From: JANQGH01 sp039177555
GTDB lineage: Bacteria > Pseudomonadota > Alphaproteobacteria > DSM-16000 > Inquilinaceae
NCBI GenBank assembly: GCA_039177555.1
Contig: JBCDFV010000007.1
Coordinates: forward strand, 62,001 to 126,000
Length of the DNA stretch: 64,000 nt
Direction: 5' to 3'
Shown: one piece after another, positions 1 to 8,627 of the stretch
Layout: the number at the start of each line of letters is the position of its first letter
Numbering within the stretch: the stretch's first letter is position 1
Notes under the pieces: generated by a model
The model's input: only the letters and a program-made list of their open reading frames with translations
The model's database searches: none
What the model was told of the DNA's origin: nothing
Made by a program: the position numbers and the translations under genes

Positions 1-210
1 GAGGCGGCCGTCACGATCGGCGAGCCGATGACCGGCGTGGACTTCGAGGTCTTCGGCGCCGGTGTCGGTGTCGGCATGCGCCACGATGACACGGAACTGC
101 ACGACCAGGTGAATGCCGCGCTGGCCGCCTTGCACGAGAACGGCACATTGGAAGCGCTGGCCCACGAGTGGTTCGGCTTCGACGCCTCGCTCGAACAGCC
201 CGGTTCCTGA
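1..210 (+). CDS. polar amino-acid ABC transporter substrate-binding protein, C-terminal fragment
   Basis: The reading frame is open from the first base and ends with TGA at 208-210, so only the last 69 codons are in the window. The ending, with NGTLEAL followed by HEWFG, is the usual close of family 3 periplasmic solute-binding proteins (lysine/arginine/ornithine, histidine or glutamine binders), where a final helix packs against lobe 1. Two HisQ/HisM-type permeases follow on the same strand, 71 bases downstream, which fits a binding protein feeding that importer. The signal peptide and ligand pocket lie outside the window, so the substrate cannot be read. Confidence 0.8.
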   Translation, partial: EAAVTIGEPMTGVDFEVFGAGVGVGMRHDDTELHDQVNAALAALHENGTLEALAHEWFGFDASLEQPGS

Positions 211-281
211 TCCGTCACCCGGTGCGGGCGGCCGAGGCTCCGTCCGCACCGGCCTGACGTGATCCGGCCCTTTCGGCGGCC

Positions 282-983
282 ATGGAACTTCTGACCTTCG
301 GGGACACCGGCTGGGGCGACGAAATGCTCCGCGGCGCCGGCGTGACCATTCTGCTGGCCGTCGGCGCCTACCTGTTCGGGATCGTCGTCGGCATGGGCGG
401 TGCGGCGATGAAGCTGTCCGGATCGGGGCTGCTTCGCGGCATCGCCGGGGTTTACACGACCGTGGTTCGCGGCGTGCCGGAATTGCTGGTCATCTACCTG
501 CTGTTCTACGGCTCGACGCCGCTGATCATCGATCTGGCCAGCCTGTTCGGCTATACCGGCTATCTGGAAATCCCGCCCTTCCTGGCGGGTCTGCTGGCCG
601 TCGGCCTGATCTCCGGCGCCTATTCCACCGAAGTTTTGCGCGGCGCGATGCAGGTCATTCCCGCCGGTCAGGTCGAGGCCGGACGGGCCGTCGGCCTGAG
701 CGCGCGCCAGGTCTTCTTTCGCATCAAGCTGCCTCAGCTCTGGCGCTACGCCCTGCCGGGCCTGGGCAATGTCTGGCAATTGACCCTGAAGGACACGGCC
801 CTGGTTTCGGTGATCAGCCTGGCGGAGCTGATGCAGATCGCCAGCATCGCCGGCAACTCCGAACGCGAACCCTTCGTCTTCTACATCGCCGCGGGAATGC
901 TGTATCTGGTGATGACGACGTTCAGCCAGATCATCTTCCAGCGGTCCGAGCGTGTGGCCAACCGCGGCGTGCGGCGGGCCTGA
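282..983 (+). CDS. amino-acid ABC transporter permease (HisQ-type)
   Basis: This 233-residue inner-membrane protein has about five hydrophobic segments. Around residues 132-152 it carries the EAA loop (EAG, then a glycine, then IKLP), the contact point for the ATPase subunit in importers. Length and pattern match the HisQ/GlnP/ArtQ permeases of polar amino-acid importers. The ATG at 282 is the first start of the hydrophobic frame. The gene lies between the binding-protein fragment and a second permease that starts 11 bases after its stop, so the three are one operon. The ATPase gene is not in the window and may lie upstream. Substrate is unknown beyond polar amino acids or opines. Confidence 0.9.
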   Translation: MELLTFGDTGWGDEMLRGAGVTILLAVGAYLFGIVVGMGGAAMKLSGSGLLRGIAGVYTTVVRGVPELLVIYLLFYGSTPLIIDLASLFGYTGYLEIPPFLAGLLAVGLISGAYSTEVLRGAMQVIPAGQVEAGRAVGLSARQVFFRIKLPQLWRYALPGLGNVWQLTLKDTALVSVISLAELMQIASIAGNSEREPFVFYIAAGMLYLVMTTFSQIIFQRSERVANRGVRRA

Positions 984-993
984 GGGCGCAACC

Positions 994-1761
994 ATGTTGG
1001 ACCGCCTCAACACCTACTATGTCTGGCTGGACGCCATGCTGAGCGGGGCCTTGGTCACCGTTCAGATCGTCGTGCTCGTCATGCTGATCGGGATCGCGAC
1101 AGGCACGGGCATGGCGCTGATGCGCCTGTCCAAGAACTGGCTCGTTTCGGGCTTTGCTTACGTCTACGTCTTCGTCTTTCGCGGCACACCGCTGTTGCTG
1201 CAGCTCTACCTGATCTATTTCGGGCTCTCCCAGTTCGATTTCGTCCGAGAGTCCTTCCTGTGGATCTTTTTCCGCGAGCCCTATTGGTGTGCGGTCTTGG
1301 CCCTGACCATGAACACGACCGCCTACACCGCCGAAATCGTGCGCGGCGGCATCCTGTCGGTGCCCCATGGCCAGGTCGAGGCGGCCCGCGCGACCGGCAT
1401 GTCAAAGGCGATGGTCTTCCGGCGTCTGATCATGCCGGTGACCATTCGCCAGGCCCTGCCGTCCTACGGCAACGAAGTGATCTTGATGGTCAAGGCCAGC
1501 TCGCTGGCCAGCACGGTCACGGTCATCGAGATCACGGGCGCCGCGCGGCGGCTCTACAGCCGGTCCTACGATCCGGAGGTGTTCATGGTCGCCGGCGCGA
1601 TCTATCTCCTGATCAACTGGCTGGCGGCCGAACTCGTTCAGTTCGCCGAGTACCGAATGACCCCCTATTTGCGACAGCGCAGCGACGACGGCAAAAGCGC
1701 ACCCTTGATCGAGCGCCTGATCGCCAGGCCGTTGGGCATGGGCCAAAAAGCATCGGTTTGA
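994..1761 (+). CDS. amino-acid ABC transporter permease (HisM-type)
   Basis: This 255-residue permease is the likely partner of the preceding one. It has a long hydrophobic N-terminus, a FRGTPLLLQL motif typical of HisM/GlnP proteins near residue 65, and an EAA loop (EAARATG followed by LIMP). I start it at ATG 994 rather than at an in-frame codon at 952, because 952 would overlap the previous gene and add a non-hydrophobic leader. HisQ and HisM homologues form a heterodimeric channel with two ATPase copies. The C-terminal tail after the last segment is about 30 residues and polar. No terminator is obvious before the next gene. Confidence 0.9.
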   Translation: MLDRLNTYYVWLDAMLSGALVTVQIVVLVMLIGIATGTGMALMRLSKNWLVSGFAYVYVFVFRGTPLLLQLYLIYFGLSQFDFVRESFLWIFFREPYWCAVLALTMNTTAYTAEIVRGGILSVPHGQVEAARATGMSKAMVFRRLIMPVTIRQALPSYGNEVILMVKASSLASTVTVIEITGAARRLYSRSYDPEVFMVAGAIYLLINWLAAELVQFAEYRMTPYLRQRSDDGKSAPLIERLIARPLGMGQKASV

Positions 1762-1826
1762 CTGACCCGCCAGACACGCTAGGCTAGGCCAATCGCATAG
1801 GGTGAGAACTGGGGAGGGTTCCTGCC

Positions 1827-2258
1827 ATGTCGGTCGAGTCCATTTTGCGCACCAAGGGAACGGGCGTCGTGACCATCCGGTCCGACGTGAGCCTTGCGGA
1901 AGCGGCGAAGATGCTGGCGGACAAGAAGATCGGTGCCGTCGTCGTCAGCGAGGATGGCGTTGCGGTCAGCGGCATCATTTCGGAGCGCGATATCGTCCAG
2001 GCGATTGCCGCGGACGGCCACGCCGCGCTTGAACAGCCGGTCAGCGGCTTCATGACGGCCGACGTCATCACCTGCGAGCGGACCGACAGCGTCGAAGCGA
2101 TCATGCAAACCATGACCGAAGGGCGCTTTCGTCATGTGCCCGTCGTGGCCGATGGTGCCCTGCTCGGCATCGTTTCGATCGGCGACGTCGTCAAGCGGCG
2201 CATCGAGGACGCCGAAGCGGAGGCCGAGCACCTGCGCGGATTTATCGCTGGCGGCTGA
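1827..2258 (+). CDS. CBS-domain-pair protein
   Basis: This 143-residue soluble protein consists almost entirely of two tandem CBS domains, roughly residues 8-60 and 75-132. The second domain holds the typical stretch in which a variable VPVV-like strand precedes a GIVSIGD turn. CBS pairs bind adenine nucleotides or S-adenosyl compounds and often sense energy state, but nothing here shows which ligand or partner is used. A GGGGAGGG ribosome site sits 10 bases before ATG 1827. It is likely monocistronic: the next gene on the strand is over 130 bases away. Such stand-alone CBS proteins are common in alphaproteobacteria and mostly uncharacterised. Confidence 0.88.
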   Translation: MSVESILRTKGTGVVTIRSDVSLAEAAKMLADKKIGAVVVSEDGVAVSGIISERDIVQAIAADGHAALEQPVSGFMTADVITCERTDSVEAIMQTMTEGRFRHVPVVADGALLGIVSIGDVVKRRIEDAEAEAEHLRGFIAGG

Positions 2259-2392
2259 TCGAATACGGTTTTCACAGCATTTGTGCGACCGTATGGTGCC
2301 AAATGTGATCCAAACGCAGCAAGGTTGCGTAGGCTTTGAGAACATTCTGTTCCAAAGTCGTTCATCCCAAACAAAGACGGAGGGGGATTTTT

Positions 2393-2899
2393 ATGCGCGT
2401 TCTGACTAAGTGGGCCGTGCTCGCGGCCGCACCGGTTGTTTTGGCAGCTTGTGTCTCGTCCACACCGGAACCTCAGATGGTCGAGTTGGACATCGTCGAG
2501 ACAGCCGTTTCGGCCGACGATTTCAACACGCTGGTTGCCGCTGTTCAAACCGCGGATCTGGTGGAAGTTCTGCAAAGCCCGGGCCCGTTCACGGTGTTCG
2601 CGCCGACCGATGAAGCCTTTGCGGCCCTGCCCCCGGGCACCGTCGAGAGCCTTCTGCTTGAAGAGAACCGTGACCAGTTGGTGGCCATCCTGACCTACCA
2701 TGTCGTTGCGGGCGAGGTCTTCTCGACCGATCTGGCCGGCCAGGTGATCGAGGTCGAAACGGTTGAAGGCAGCCTTCTGGCCGTCGATGCGACCGACGGC
2801 GTCGTGCTGAACGGTGCCGCGACGGTTGTCGCAGCCGACGTGGACGCCAGCAACGGCGTCATTCACGTGATCGACACGGTTCTGTTGCCGCCGATGTAA
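2393..2899 (+). CDS. fasciclin (FAS1) domain lipoprotein
   Basis: This 168-residue protein has a lipoprotein signal peptide: a short basic start, a hydrophobic run, and a lipobox ending LAAC with the modified cysteine at residue 20. The rest is one FAS1 (beta-Ig-H3/fasciclin) domain with the signature TVFAPTDEAF near residue 66, a YHVVAGE motif, and a closing NGVIHVID. Secreted bacterial FAS1 proteins are adhesion or matrix factors. ATG 2393 is preferred over in-frame codon 2336 because it starts the signal peptide and has an AGGGGG ribosome site. A strong hairpin terminator follows directly, so the gene is a single transcription unit. Confidence 0.92.
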   Translation: MRVLTKWAVLAAAPVVLAACVSSTPEPQMVELDIVETAVSADDFNTLVAAVQTADLVEVLQSPGPFTVFAPTDEAFAALPPGTVESLLLEENRDQLVAILTYHVVAGEVFSTDLAGQVIEVETVEGSLLAVDATDGVVLNGAATVVAADVDASNGVIHVIDTVLLPPM

Positions 2900-2922
2900 T
2901 CCTTGGCGGATTGTTGAGACGT

Positions 2923-2962
2923 AAAAAGCCGGTGGCCGTACGACGGTCGCCGGCTTTTTCTT
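2923..2962 (+). terminator. rho-independent terminator after the fasciclin lipoprotein gene
   Basis: The arm AAAAAGCCGG pairs with CCGGCTTTTT across a 17-base loop region that can itself partly pair (GGCCGT with ACGGTC). The hairpin ends in a run of five T followed by CTT, 24 bases after the stop codon at 2899. The A-run on the left arm means it could also terminate leftward transcription. Confidence 0.85.
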
Positions 2963-3064
2963 GTCTGTTTCTCGGGGTTGTCGCCTTTTTCTGGCACAGT
3001 GAACTGGCGGAGCCCCAGGGGCAAAGATCGCACCGAGGCGGAACCGGTTCGACTTTAGGAGAAC

Positions 3065-3140
<76 letters not shown>

Positions 3141-3293
3141 GACCGTGCGGCAAATGGAAAGCCGGGTTGGGGGCCGGCGCCGCAGGGCGCCTTCAATGGC
3201 AGAGGCCAAAAGGCGTGTCAAGGAATGACGCAAGCGGGTGATCGGGGTTAGATTGCACCGTTCTCGATCGCGAACGACATCAGGAGGCCGTCG

Positions 3294-4121
3294 GTGAACG
3301 AGCAGCAGAACCTGGCGGGCAAGACCCTGTTCATTACCGGTGCCAGCCGGGGCATCGGCCTGGCCATCGCCCTGCGTGCGGCCCGCGACGGCGCCAACAT
3401 CGTCATCGCCGCCAAGACGGACAAACCCCATCCCAAGCTTCCTGGAACCATCCATACGGCGGCCGACGAGATCGAGCGGGCCGGCGGCGCGGCGCTGCCG
3501 CTGGTCGTCGATATACGTGACCCGGCGCAGGTTAAGGACGGTGTCGACGCCGCGGTGGACCGGTTCGGTGGGCTGGATGTCTGCATCAACAACGCCAGCG
3601 CGATCCAGCTTACCGGAACCCTGGAAACGCCGATGCGGCGGTTCGACCTGATGCATCAGGTCAACGCGCGCGGCACCTATTGCGTCAGCCAGGCCTGCCT
3701 GCCGCACCTGTTGAAGGCGGACAACCCGCACCTTCTGATGATCTCGCCGCCGCTGAACCTGAACCCGCGCTGGTTCAAGGACCACCTGGCCTACACCATG
3801 GCCAAGTACGGCATGAGCCTGTGCGTCCTGGGCATGGCGGCGGAATTTGCCGAGCACGGTGTCGGGGTCAACGCGCTGTGGCCGCGCACCGCGATCGCCA
3901 CCGCCGCCCTGCAGATGCTGCCGGGCGTCGACCCGACCCATTGCCGAAAGCCCGAGATCGTGGCCGACGCGGCCCATGCGATCATGACCCGGCGGGCGGC
4001 ATCGACGACGGGCAATTTCTTCATCGATGACGAGGTCCTGGCCACGGCCGGCATCACGGATCTTTCGGCCTACGCGGTCGACCCGGCAAAGGCGCCCTAC
4101 CCGGACTTTTTCCTCGACTGA
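3294..4121 (+). CDS. SDR family oxidoreductase (HSDL2-like)
   Basis: This 275-residue short-chain dehydrogenase/reductase has the cofactor motif TGASRGIG at residues 15-22, NNAS at 99-102, and catalytic Tyr167 and Lys171 in YTMAK. The long insertion after the nucleotide site and the ISPPLNLNPRW stretch resemble the SDR domain of hydroxysteroid-dehydrogenase-like 2 proteins, linked to fatty-acid or hydrophobic alcohol metabolism. The physiological substrate is unknown. The start is GTG 3294, set by an AGGAGG site 6 bases upstream at 3282-3287. The upstream neighbour is a tRNA on the other strand, and pgk starts about 100 bases downstream, so it is probably its own unit. Confidence 0.88.
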   Translation: MNEQQNLAGKTLFITGASRGIGLAIALRAARDGANIVIAAKTDKPHPKLPGTIHTAADEIERAGGAALPLVVDIRDPAQVKDGVDAAVDRFGGLDVCINNASAIQLTGTLETPMRRFDLMHQVNARGTYCVSQACLPHLLKADNPHLLMISPPLNLNPRWFKDHLAYTMAKYGMSLCVLGMAAEFAEHGVGVNALWPRTAIATAALQMLPGVDPTHCRKPEIVADAAHAIMTRRAASTTGNFFIDDEVLATAGITDLSAYAVDPAKAPYPDFFLD

Positions 4122-4224
4122 CCAGCGCTGATTTGTCACCGATCGCCGATTGCGAAGCGGCCTTGGTCGTGCCAGTGTGCGGCGAATTTCCGCGACCCGA
4201 CCAAACAGCGAAACAGTAGGAAAA

Positions 4225-5418
4225 ATGCCTGACTTCAAGACCCTCGACGACATCGATGTCACCGACAAGGTCGTGCTTGTGCGCGCGGATCTGAATGTCC
4301 CGATGAAGGATGGGCATGTCACCGATGCCACGCGGCTGGAACGGCTGGTCCCGACCTTGCACGAGCTGGAGCAAAAGGGCGCCAAGATCGTGGTCATGAG
4401 CCATTTCGGGCGGCCGAAGGGCAAGGTGGTGCCGGAAATGTCGCTGCGCCCGGTCGCAGAGGCGCTGGGCAAGATCCTCGGCGCCCCGGTCGCGTTTTCG
4501 AAGGACTGCGTCGGCCCTGCCGCGGCCCAGAATGTCGACCATATCGGCGAGGGCGGCGTCCTGGTCTTGGAGAATCTGAGGTTTCACGCCGAGGAAGAGA
4601 AGAACGATCCGGCCTTTGCGGCGAAGCTTGCCGCGCTGGGCGATATCTATGTGAATGACGCGTTTTCGACCGCCCATCGGGCACACGCGTCGACGGAGGC
4701 GATTGCCCATCTGCTGCCGTCGGCCGCCGGTCGCCTGATGGAGGCGGAGTTGAAGGCGCTGGGGGCCGCGTTGGAAGCGCCGAAACGTCCGGTTGCGGCG
4801 GTGGTCGGCGGGGCCAAGATTTCGACCAAGCTGGAACTGCTGGGCAATCTAATTGTCAAGGTCGATCGCCTGATCCTGGGTGGTGGCATGGCCAATACCT
4901 TCCTGGCCGCCAAGGGTGTGGCGATGGGCAAAAGCCTGGTCGAGGGCGAGATGCTGGACGAGGCGCGCGCGATCATGGCCAAGGCGGAAGGCACTGACTG
5001 CACGATCCTACTGCCGACGGACGGTGTTGTGGCCAAGGAGTTCAAGGAAGGCGCGGCAAGCGAGACCGTGTCGGTCGACGCCATTCCCGGCGATGCCATG
5101 ATGCTGGATGTCGGCCCCGACAGCGTTCGCGACCTGAAGGCGGTCCTGACCGAATGCCACACGCTGGTCTGGAACGGCCCGCTGGGCGCGTTCGAAATCG
5201 CGCCGTTCGACGCGGGTACGAGCGCGGTGGCGCAGGAGGCGGCGCGCCTGACGGAGGCCGGTGCGCTGATGTCCGTGGCGGGCGGCGGCGACACGGTGGC
5301 GGCGCTGGCCAAGGCCGGCGTCCTGGACCGGTTCACCTATGTATCGACGGCCGGCGGTGCGTTCCTGGAGTGGCTTGAGGGCAAGACGCTGCCTGGCGTG
5401 GCGGCGCTGGCCGCCTAG
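4225..5418 (+). CDS. pgk: phosphoglycerate kinase
   Basis: This 397-residue enzyme interconverts 1,3-bisphosphoglycerate plus ADP and 3-phosphoglycerate plus ATP in glycolysis and the Calvin/gluconeogenic direction. The N-terminal substrate site RADLNVP covers residues 20-26, a second phosphate-binding stretch is HFGRPKG, and the C-terminal nucleotide loop GGGDT is at 353-357. Length matches bacterial PGK. Translation starts at ATG 4225; an in-frame codon at 4150 would add an unconserved leader. pgk is often beside gapA and fba, but neither is here, so it is detached from the other glycolytic genes. The protein appears complete. Confidence 0.97.
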   Translation: MPDFKTLDDIDVTDKVVLVRADLNVPMKDGHVTDATRLERLVPTLHELEQKGAKIVVMSHFGRPKGKVVPEMSLRPVAEALGKILGAPVAFSKDCVGPAAAQNVDHIGEGGVLVLENLRFHAEEEKNDPAFAAKLAALGDIYVNDAFSTAHRAHASTEAIAHLLPSAAGRLMEAELKALGAALEAPKRPVAAVVGGAKISTKLELLGNLIVKVDRLILGGGMANTFLAAKGVAMGKSLVEGEMLDEARAIMAKAEGTDCTILLPTDGVVAKEFKEGAASETVSVDAIPGDAMMLDVGPDSVRDLKAVLTECHTLVWNGPLGAFEIAPFDAGTSAVAQEAARLTEAGALMSVAGGGDTVAALAKAGVLDRFTYVSTAGGAFLEWLEGKTLPGVAALAA

Positions 5419-5496
5419 ACTCTTCGTCTTTGCTTGTTCCGACCGGTTCAAGTCCTAAGTGAAACAGCGGGGCTTGGACACCGGGAGGGACTTGGC

Positions 5497-6726
5497 ATGC
5501 TGCGGACCCTAGGCTTGGCACTGGCGGCGCTGCTGCTGGTGCCGCAGACACTCGTCGCACAACAGGTCGGGCAGCAGTTTGACGTACGGGTCGCCGACCT
5601 GCCGGCGCCCTACGCGACGGCAAGCGCGCGCAACGGGCCGCAGACCGTGCCCCGCCCGCCGGGCACGACGCTCAACCTGCCGGACGGGTTCAGCGCCACC
5701 CTGTTCGCGGAGAATCTGAGCCATCCGCGCGAGATGGCGGAACTGCCCAACGGCGACATCCTGGTGTCGGAGCCGCGCGCGGGCGTGATCACGCTGCTGC
5801 GCGATGCCGACCGGGACGGTGTCGCGGAGGTCGCGCAGACCTTCGTCCGCGACCTGATCGTGCCCTATGGCATCGATGTGCAGGGCTATCTCGTCTATGT
5901 CGCGGACGGACGCGGTGTTTGGCGCTTTCCCTACACCTTGGGCGATCTGCGCGCGGCGTCGGCACCGGAACAAGTGACCGATCTCGGCGTGTTCGGCTCA
6001 GGCCTGGGGCATTGGAGCCGCAGCCTGGTGTTTCATCCCGACGGCGAGCGGTTCTATGTCGGCGTTGGATCGCGCGGCAACATCGATGTCGAGGATTTGC
6101 CGCGCGCCACGATCATGGAATTCACGCTGGCGAACGGGGCGCCGGCGCCGGGCAGGATCTTCGCCAGCGGGCTGCGTAACGCGATCGGCGTGGCGTTTTA
6201 TCCCGGTTCGACCGACCTGTTCACGGTGGTGAACGAGCGCGATGGCATGGGCGACGGCCTGGTGCCCGATTTCCTGACCCGCGTGCGAGACGGCGGGTTT
6301 TATGGCTGGCCCTATGCCTATCTGGGCCCCAACCCGCAGCCGGGCTTTGCCGAGCGTGCACCGGACCTGGTCGCCCGCACGATCGAGCCCGATCTGTTGT
6401 TCATGTCCCATTCCGCGCCGATCGACCTGGTGTTCTATGAAGGCGACATGTTCCCGGAGGATTATCGCGGCGACGCCTTCGTTTCCTTGCGCGGTTCGTG
6501 GAACCGGTCGGACCCGACCGGCTACATCGTCGTGCGCGTGCCGATGTCCAACGGTGTTCCGGACGGCGACTACGAGGTGTTTGCGACGGGCTTTCGGCTG
6601 GATGATGGGGCCACGCGCGCCCAGGTTTGGGGCCGCCCGACCGGCCTGCTTGCAACACTGGATGGGGCGTTGCTGATCGCCGACGACACCTCAGGCACGA
6701 TCTGGCGCGTCACTTACGATAACTGA
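5497..6726 (+). CDS. exported PQQ-dependent sugar dehydrogenase-like (sorbosone dehydrogenase family) beta-propeller
   Basis: The 409-residue protein begins with a cleavable signal peptide (about residues 1-21, ending LVAQQ), so it acts in the periplasm. The rest is the six-bladed propeller of soluble glucose/sorbosone dehydrogenases, with SHPREMAELPNGDILVSE near residues 77-94, and later GLRNAIG and VNERDGMGDG, which in the family lie near the PQQ and calcium sites. Family members oxidise sugars or aldoses with PQQ, but many lack proven activity. ATG 5497 is chosen because it opens the signal peptide and follows a GGGAGG site. It ends a few bases beyond the stop of the oppositely oriented WYL regulator. 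Confidence 0.82.
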   Translation: MLRTLGLALAALLLVPQTLVAQQVGQQFDVRVADLPAPYATASARNGPQTVPRPPGTTLNLPDGFSATLFAENLSHPREMAELPNGDILVSEPRAGVITLLRDADRDGVAEVAQTFVRDLIVPYGIDVQGYLVYVADGRGVWRFPYTLGDLRAASAPEQVTDLGVFGSGLGHWSRSLVFHPDGERFYVGVGSRGNIDVEDLPRATIMEFTLANGAPAPGRIFASGLRNAIGVAFYPGSTDLFTVVNERDGMGDGLVPDFLTRVRDGGFYGWPYAYLGPNPQPGFAERAPDLVARTIEPDLLFMSHSAPIDLVFYEGDMFPEDYRGDAFVSLRGSWNRSDPTGYIVVRVPMSNGVPDGDYEVFATGFRLDDGATRAQVWGRPTGLLATLDGALLIADDTSGTIWRVTYDN

Positions 6727-7472
6727 GGCCTGACGCCCGGCCTTGAGGGCGGTCCGCGCCCGTGCCAGGGGCGGCGACGGTCCTCCTCCTCGCAGCGCTG
6801 CATGATCGCCACGAAGTCGGCCAGGCGCTTGCCCGGCTCCGGCGCGAAGCGCGTTTCCAGGATTTCGGCTTCGGCCATGCGGTCGAGCCGGAAGTTTCGG
6901 AAGTCGTTGCGCAGCTCGCACCAGGCGACCATCACCCAGACCGGTCCGTAAAAGGCGAGCGCCAATGGCCTGACCACTCGCTCCGACCGGTCGCCGGCCT
7001 CGTCCGCATAATCCAGCTTGATCTTGCGGCGCAGACGGATCGATTTTCGGATGCCGGCCATGTCGACCGCGATCGGGGCGCGATAATGCTGTTCCGGTGC
7101 GATCAGGTGGGTCGAGACGAACTCTTCGCGCAGGTGTTCGGGTAACACGCTGCCGATCTTGGCGCGTACGTCCTCCGCCGCGCGGGCGAGTTCCGGATCG
7201 CTCCAACTCGCCACGATGCTGGCGCCCAGGGCCAGGGCCTCGATCTCGTCCACCGTGAACATCAGCGGCGGCAGGTCGTAGCCATCGCGCAAGAGATAGC
7301 CGACGCCGGCCTCGCCCTCGATCGGCACGCCGGAACCGATCAAATCGGCGACGTCGCGATAGACGGTGCGGACGGACACCTCCAACTCCTCCGCCAGGTC
7401 GCTGGCACGGGTCACCGCGGCCCGTCGGCGCAGGATCTGGATGATTTGGAACAGTCGGTCGGCGCGTCTCAT
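6714..7472 (-). CDS. YafY-type HTH/WYL-domain transcriptional regulator
   Basis: This 252-residue DNA-binding protein has an N-terminal helix-turn-helix of the HTH_11/DeoR type (residues about 5-58, containing SVRTVYRDVADL) and a WYL domain at about 140-220 (YGPVWVMVAWC followed by FRNFRLDRM). WYL proteins often sense nucleic-acid or small ligands and commonly regulate a divergent neighbour. Here that neighbour is the glyoxalase-fold gene at 7611. The start is set at ATG 7470-7472; an upstream in-frame extension would run through the promoter and into the divergent gene. The stop overlaps the 3' end of the propeller gene. The intergenic TGACA/TGTCA repeats are the likely binding sites. Confidence 0.88.
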   Translation of the reverse strand: MRRADRLFQIIQILRRRAAVTRASDLAEELEVSVRTVYRDVADLIGSGVPIEGEAGVGYLLRDGYDLPPLMFTVDEIEALALGASIVASWSDPELARAAEDVRAKIGSVLPEHLREEFVSTHLIAPEQHYRAPIAVDMAGIRKSIRLRRKIKLDYADEAGDRSERVVRPLALAFYGPVWVMVAWCELRNDFRNFRLDRMAEAEILETRFAPEPGKRLADFVAIMQRCEEEDRRRPWHGRGPPSRPGVRPQLS

Positions 7473-7477
7473 GAAAC

Positions 7478-7524
7478 TGACACTATGATAGCTCTCCTGA
7501 CAACAAGATGTCAGTAGGGTGTCA
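7478..7524. promoter_or_regulatory. candidate operator array of the WYL regulator
   Basis: The 138-base divergent intergenic region holds four copies of one half-site: TGACA at 7478-7482 and 7498-7502, and TGTCA at 7509-7513 and 7520-7524. The middle two form a perfect inverted repeat, CTGACA-N6-TGTCAG (7497-7514). Start-to-start spacings of 20, 11 and 11 bases place the copies on about one face of the helix. The position right before the regulator's start codon suggests autoregulation as well as control of the divergent gene. Confidence 0.6.
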
Positions 7525-7610
7525 CTATAGTCCAATTCACCAAACGGCGCCGCGCCGGATTTGACACCGAATGACCGCCCGAACGACCGCACGACGAGGA
7601 GATACGAGGG

Positions 7611-8009
7611 ATGTCGACAAACGCCATCATGCCGCTGTTTCCAAGCCAGGATCTTCCTGCCACAGAGACATTCTACACTGGCCAGGGATTTCAAGCCGTG
7701 ATGTCCGGGCCGGACTATCTGCAGCTGTCCCATCGTGACAAGCCGGACGTTCAGCTCGGCTTCTTCAAGCCGAAGCCGGATCACCCGCTGGGCATGTTTC
7801 GGGTAACGGATGCCGGGGCGGCCTTTCTGTCCATCGAGGTCGACGATGTGGACGAACAGCTCGTGGCGGCGCGGCGGGCGGGCCATGTGCTGGCCATCCC
7901 GCCACGGCAGGAGCCGTGGGGACAGCGCCATTTCGCCATTGTCGACCCCAACGGCATTTTGGTCGACTTCAACAAGATGGAGCCGTTCGCCGCGCCGGAG
8001 GCGGCCTGA
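7611..8009 (+). CDS. VOC superfamily protein (glyoxalase/bleomycin-resistance fold)
   Basis: This 132-residue single-module VOC protein contains two beta-alpha-beta-beta-beta units. The first holds FYTGQGF and the second ends IVDPNGILVDF, the closing strand pattern of glyoxalase/bleomycin-resistance/dioxygenase domains. It is too short to be an extradiol dioxygenase and lacks an obvious full metal triad. A ligand-binding or detoxifying role is more likely than ring cleavage. A GAGGAG-type ribosome site (7597-7602) precedes ATG 7611. It is divergent from the WYL regulator, the usual arrangement for a regulator and its target. Its substrate is not readable. Confidence 0.85.
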   Translation: MSTNAIMPLFPSQDLPATETFYTGQGFQAVMSGPDYLQLSHRDKPDVQLGFFKPKPDHPLGMFRVTDAGAAFLSIEVDDVDEQLVAARRAGHVLAIPPRQEPWGQRHFAIVDPNGILVDFNKMEPFAAPEAA

Positions 8010-8021
8010 ACGCCAGGCCGA

Positions 8022-8627
8022 TTAGGCTTCCTTGTTTTCCTCTGCCTGAAGGGCGGCCTGGTCTCGCATCAGAAGCGGGACCTGGGCCGCCCCGAACAGC
8101 AGCGTGATCGGCATGATGCCGAACAGCTTGAAGCCGGCCCAGAACTCGGTTGAGAAGTTGCGCCACACGATCTCGTTTAACACCGCCAGAAACAGGAAGA
8201 AGAACGCCCAGCGCCAGCTCAACGTCCGCCAGCCTGCGTCGGTCATCTGCAGCACCGGGCCCATGATCACCTTGATGTAGGACCGGCCCATGGCCAGCCC
8301 GGCAAACAGGACCGAGGCGAACAAGAGGTTCACGACGGTCGGCTTGATCTTGATGAAAAGGTCGTCGGCCAGGATCAGCGTCAGCCCGCCGAAGGCCAAC
8401 ACGAACACCGCGCTGACCAGCGGCATGATCGGCAGCCGGCGTTCCAGCTTCAGCGACAGGCCCACAGCGATGACGGTGGCCACCATGAAGCAGCCGGTGG
8501 CGATGAAGATGCCCCAGATCTGATTGACGACGAAGAAGACGACCAGCGGCCCGGCCTCCAGGCCGAGGCGTCGCCAGGCGGCGGCGTCGACCTGCTGGGG
8601 CGCTTGGGATGGGCTGGCTTCGCTCAT
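8022..8627 (-). CDS. yciB: inner-membrane-spanning protein YciB (septation protein A family)
   Basis: This 201-residue integral membrane protein has five predicted hydrophobic segments. It shows the family hallmarks GPLVVFFVVN near residue 26, LILADDLFIKIKPT in the middle, and WRWAFFFLFLAVLNEIVWR toward the C-terminus. YciB/IspZ proteins take part in cell-envelope and division-related processes; the mechanism is still debated. Its start codon overlaps the stop of the AMP nucleosidase gene by four bases (8624-8627), so ftsY, amn and yciB are translated as one tightly coupled leftward unit. ftsY-yciB linkage is common in alphaproteobacteria. Only 12 bases separate its stop from the convergent VOC gene. 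Confidence 0.93.
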   Translation of the reverse strand: MSEASPSQAPQQVDAAAWRRLGLEAGPLVVFFVVNQIWGIFIATGCFMVATVIAVGLSLKLERRLPIMPLVSAVFVLAFGGLTLILADDLFIKIKPTVVNLLFASVLFAGLAMGRSYIKVIMGPVLQMTDAGWRTLSWRWAFFFLFLAVLNEIVWRNFSTEFWAGFKLFGIMPITLLFGAAQVPLLMRDQAALQAEENKEA

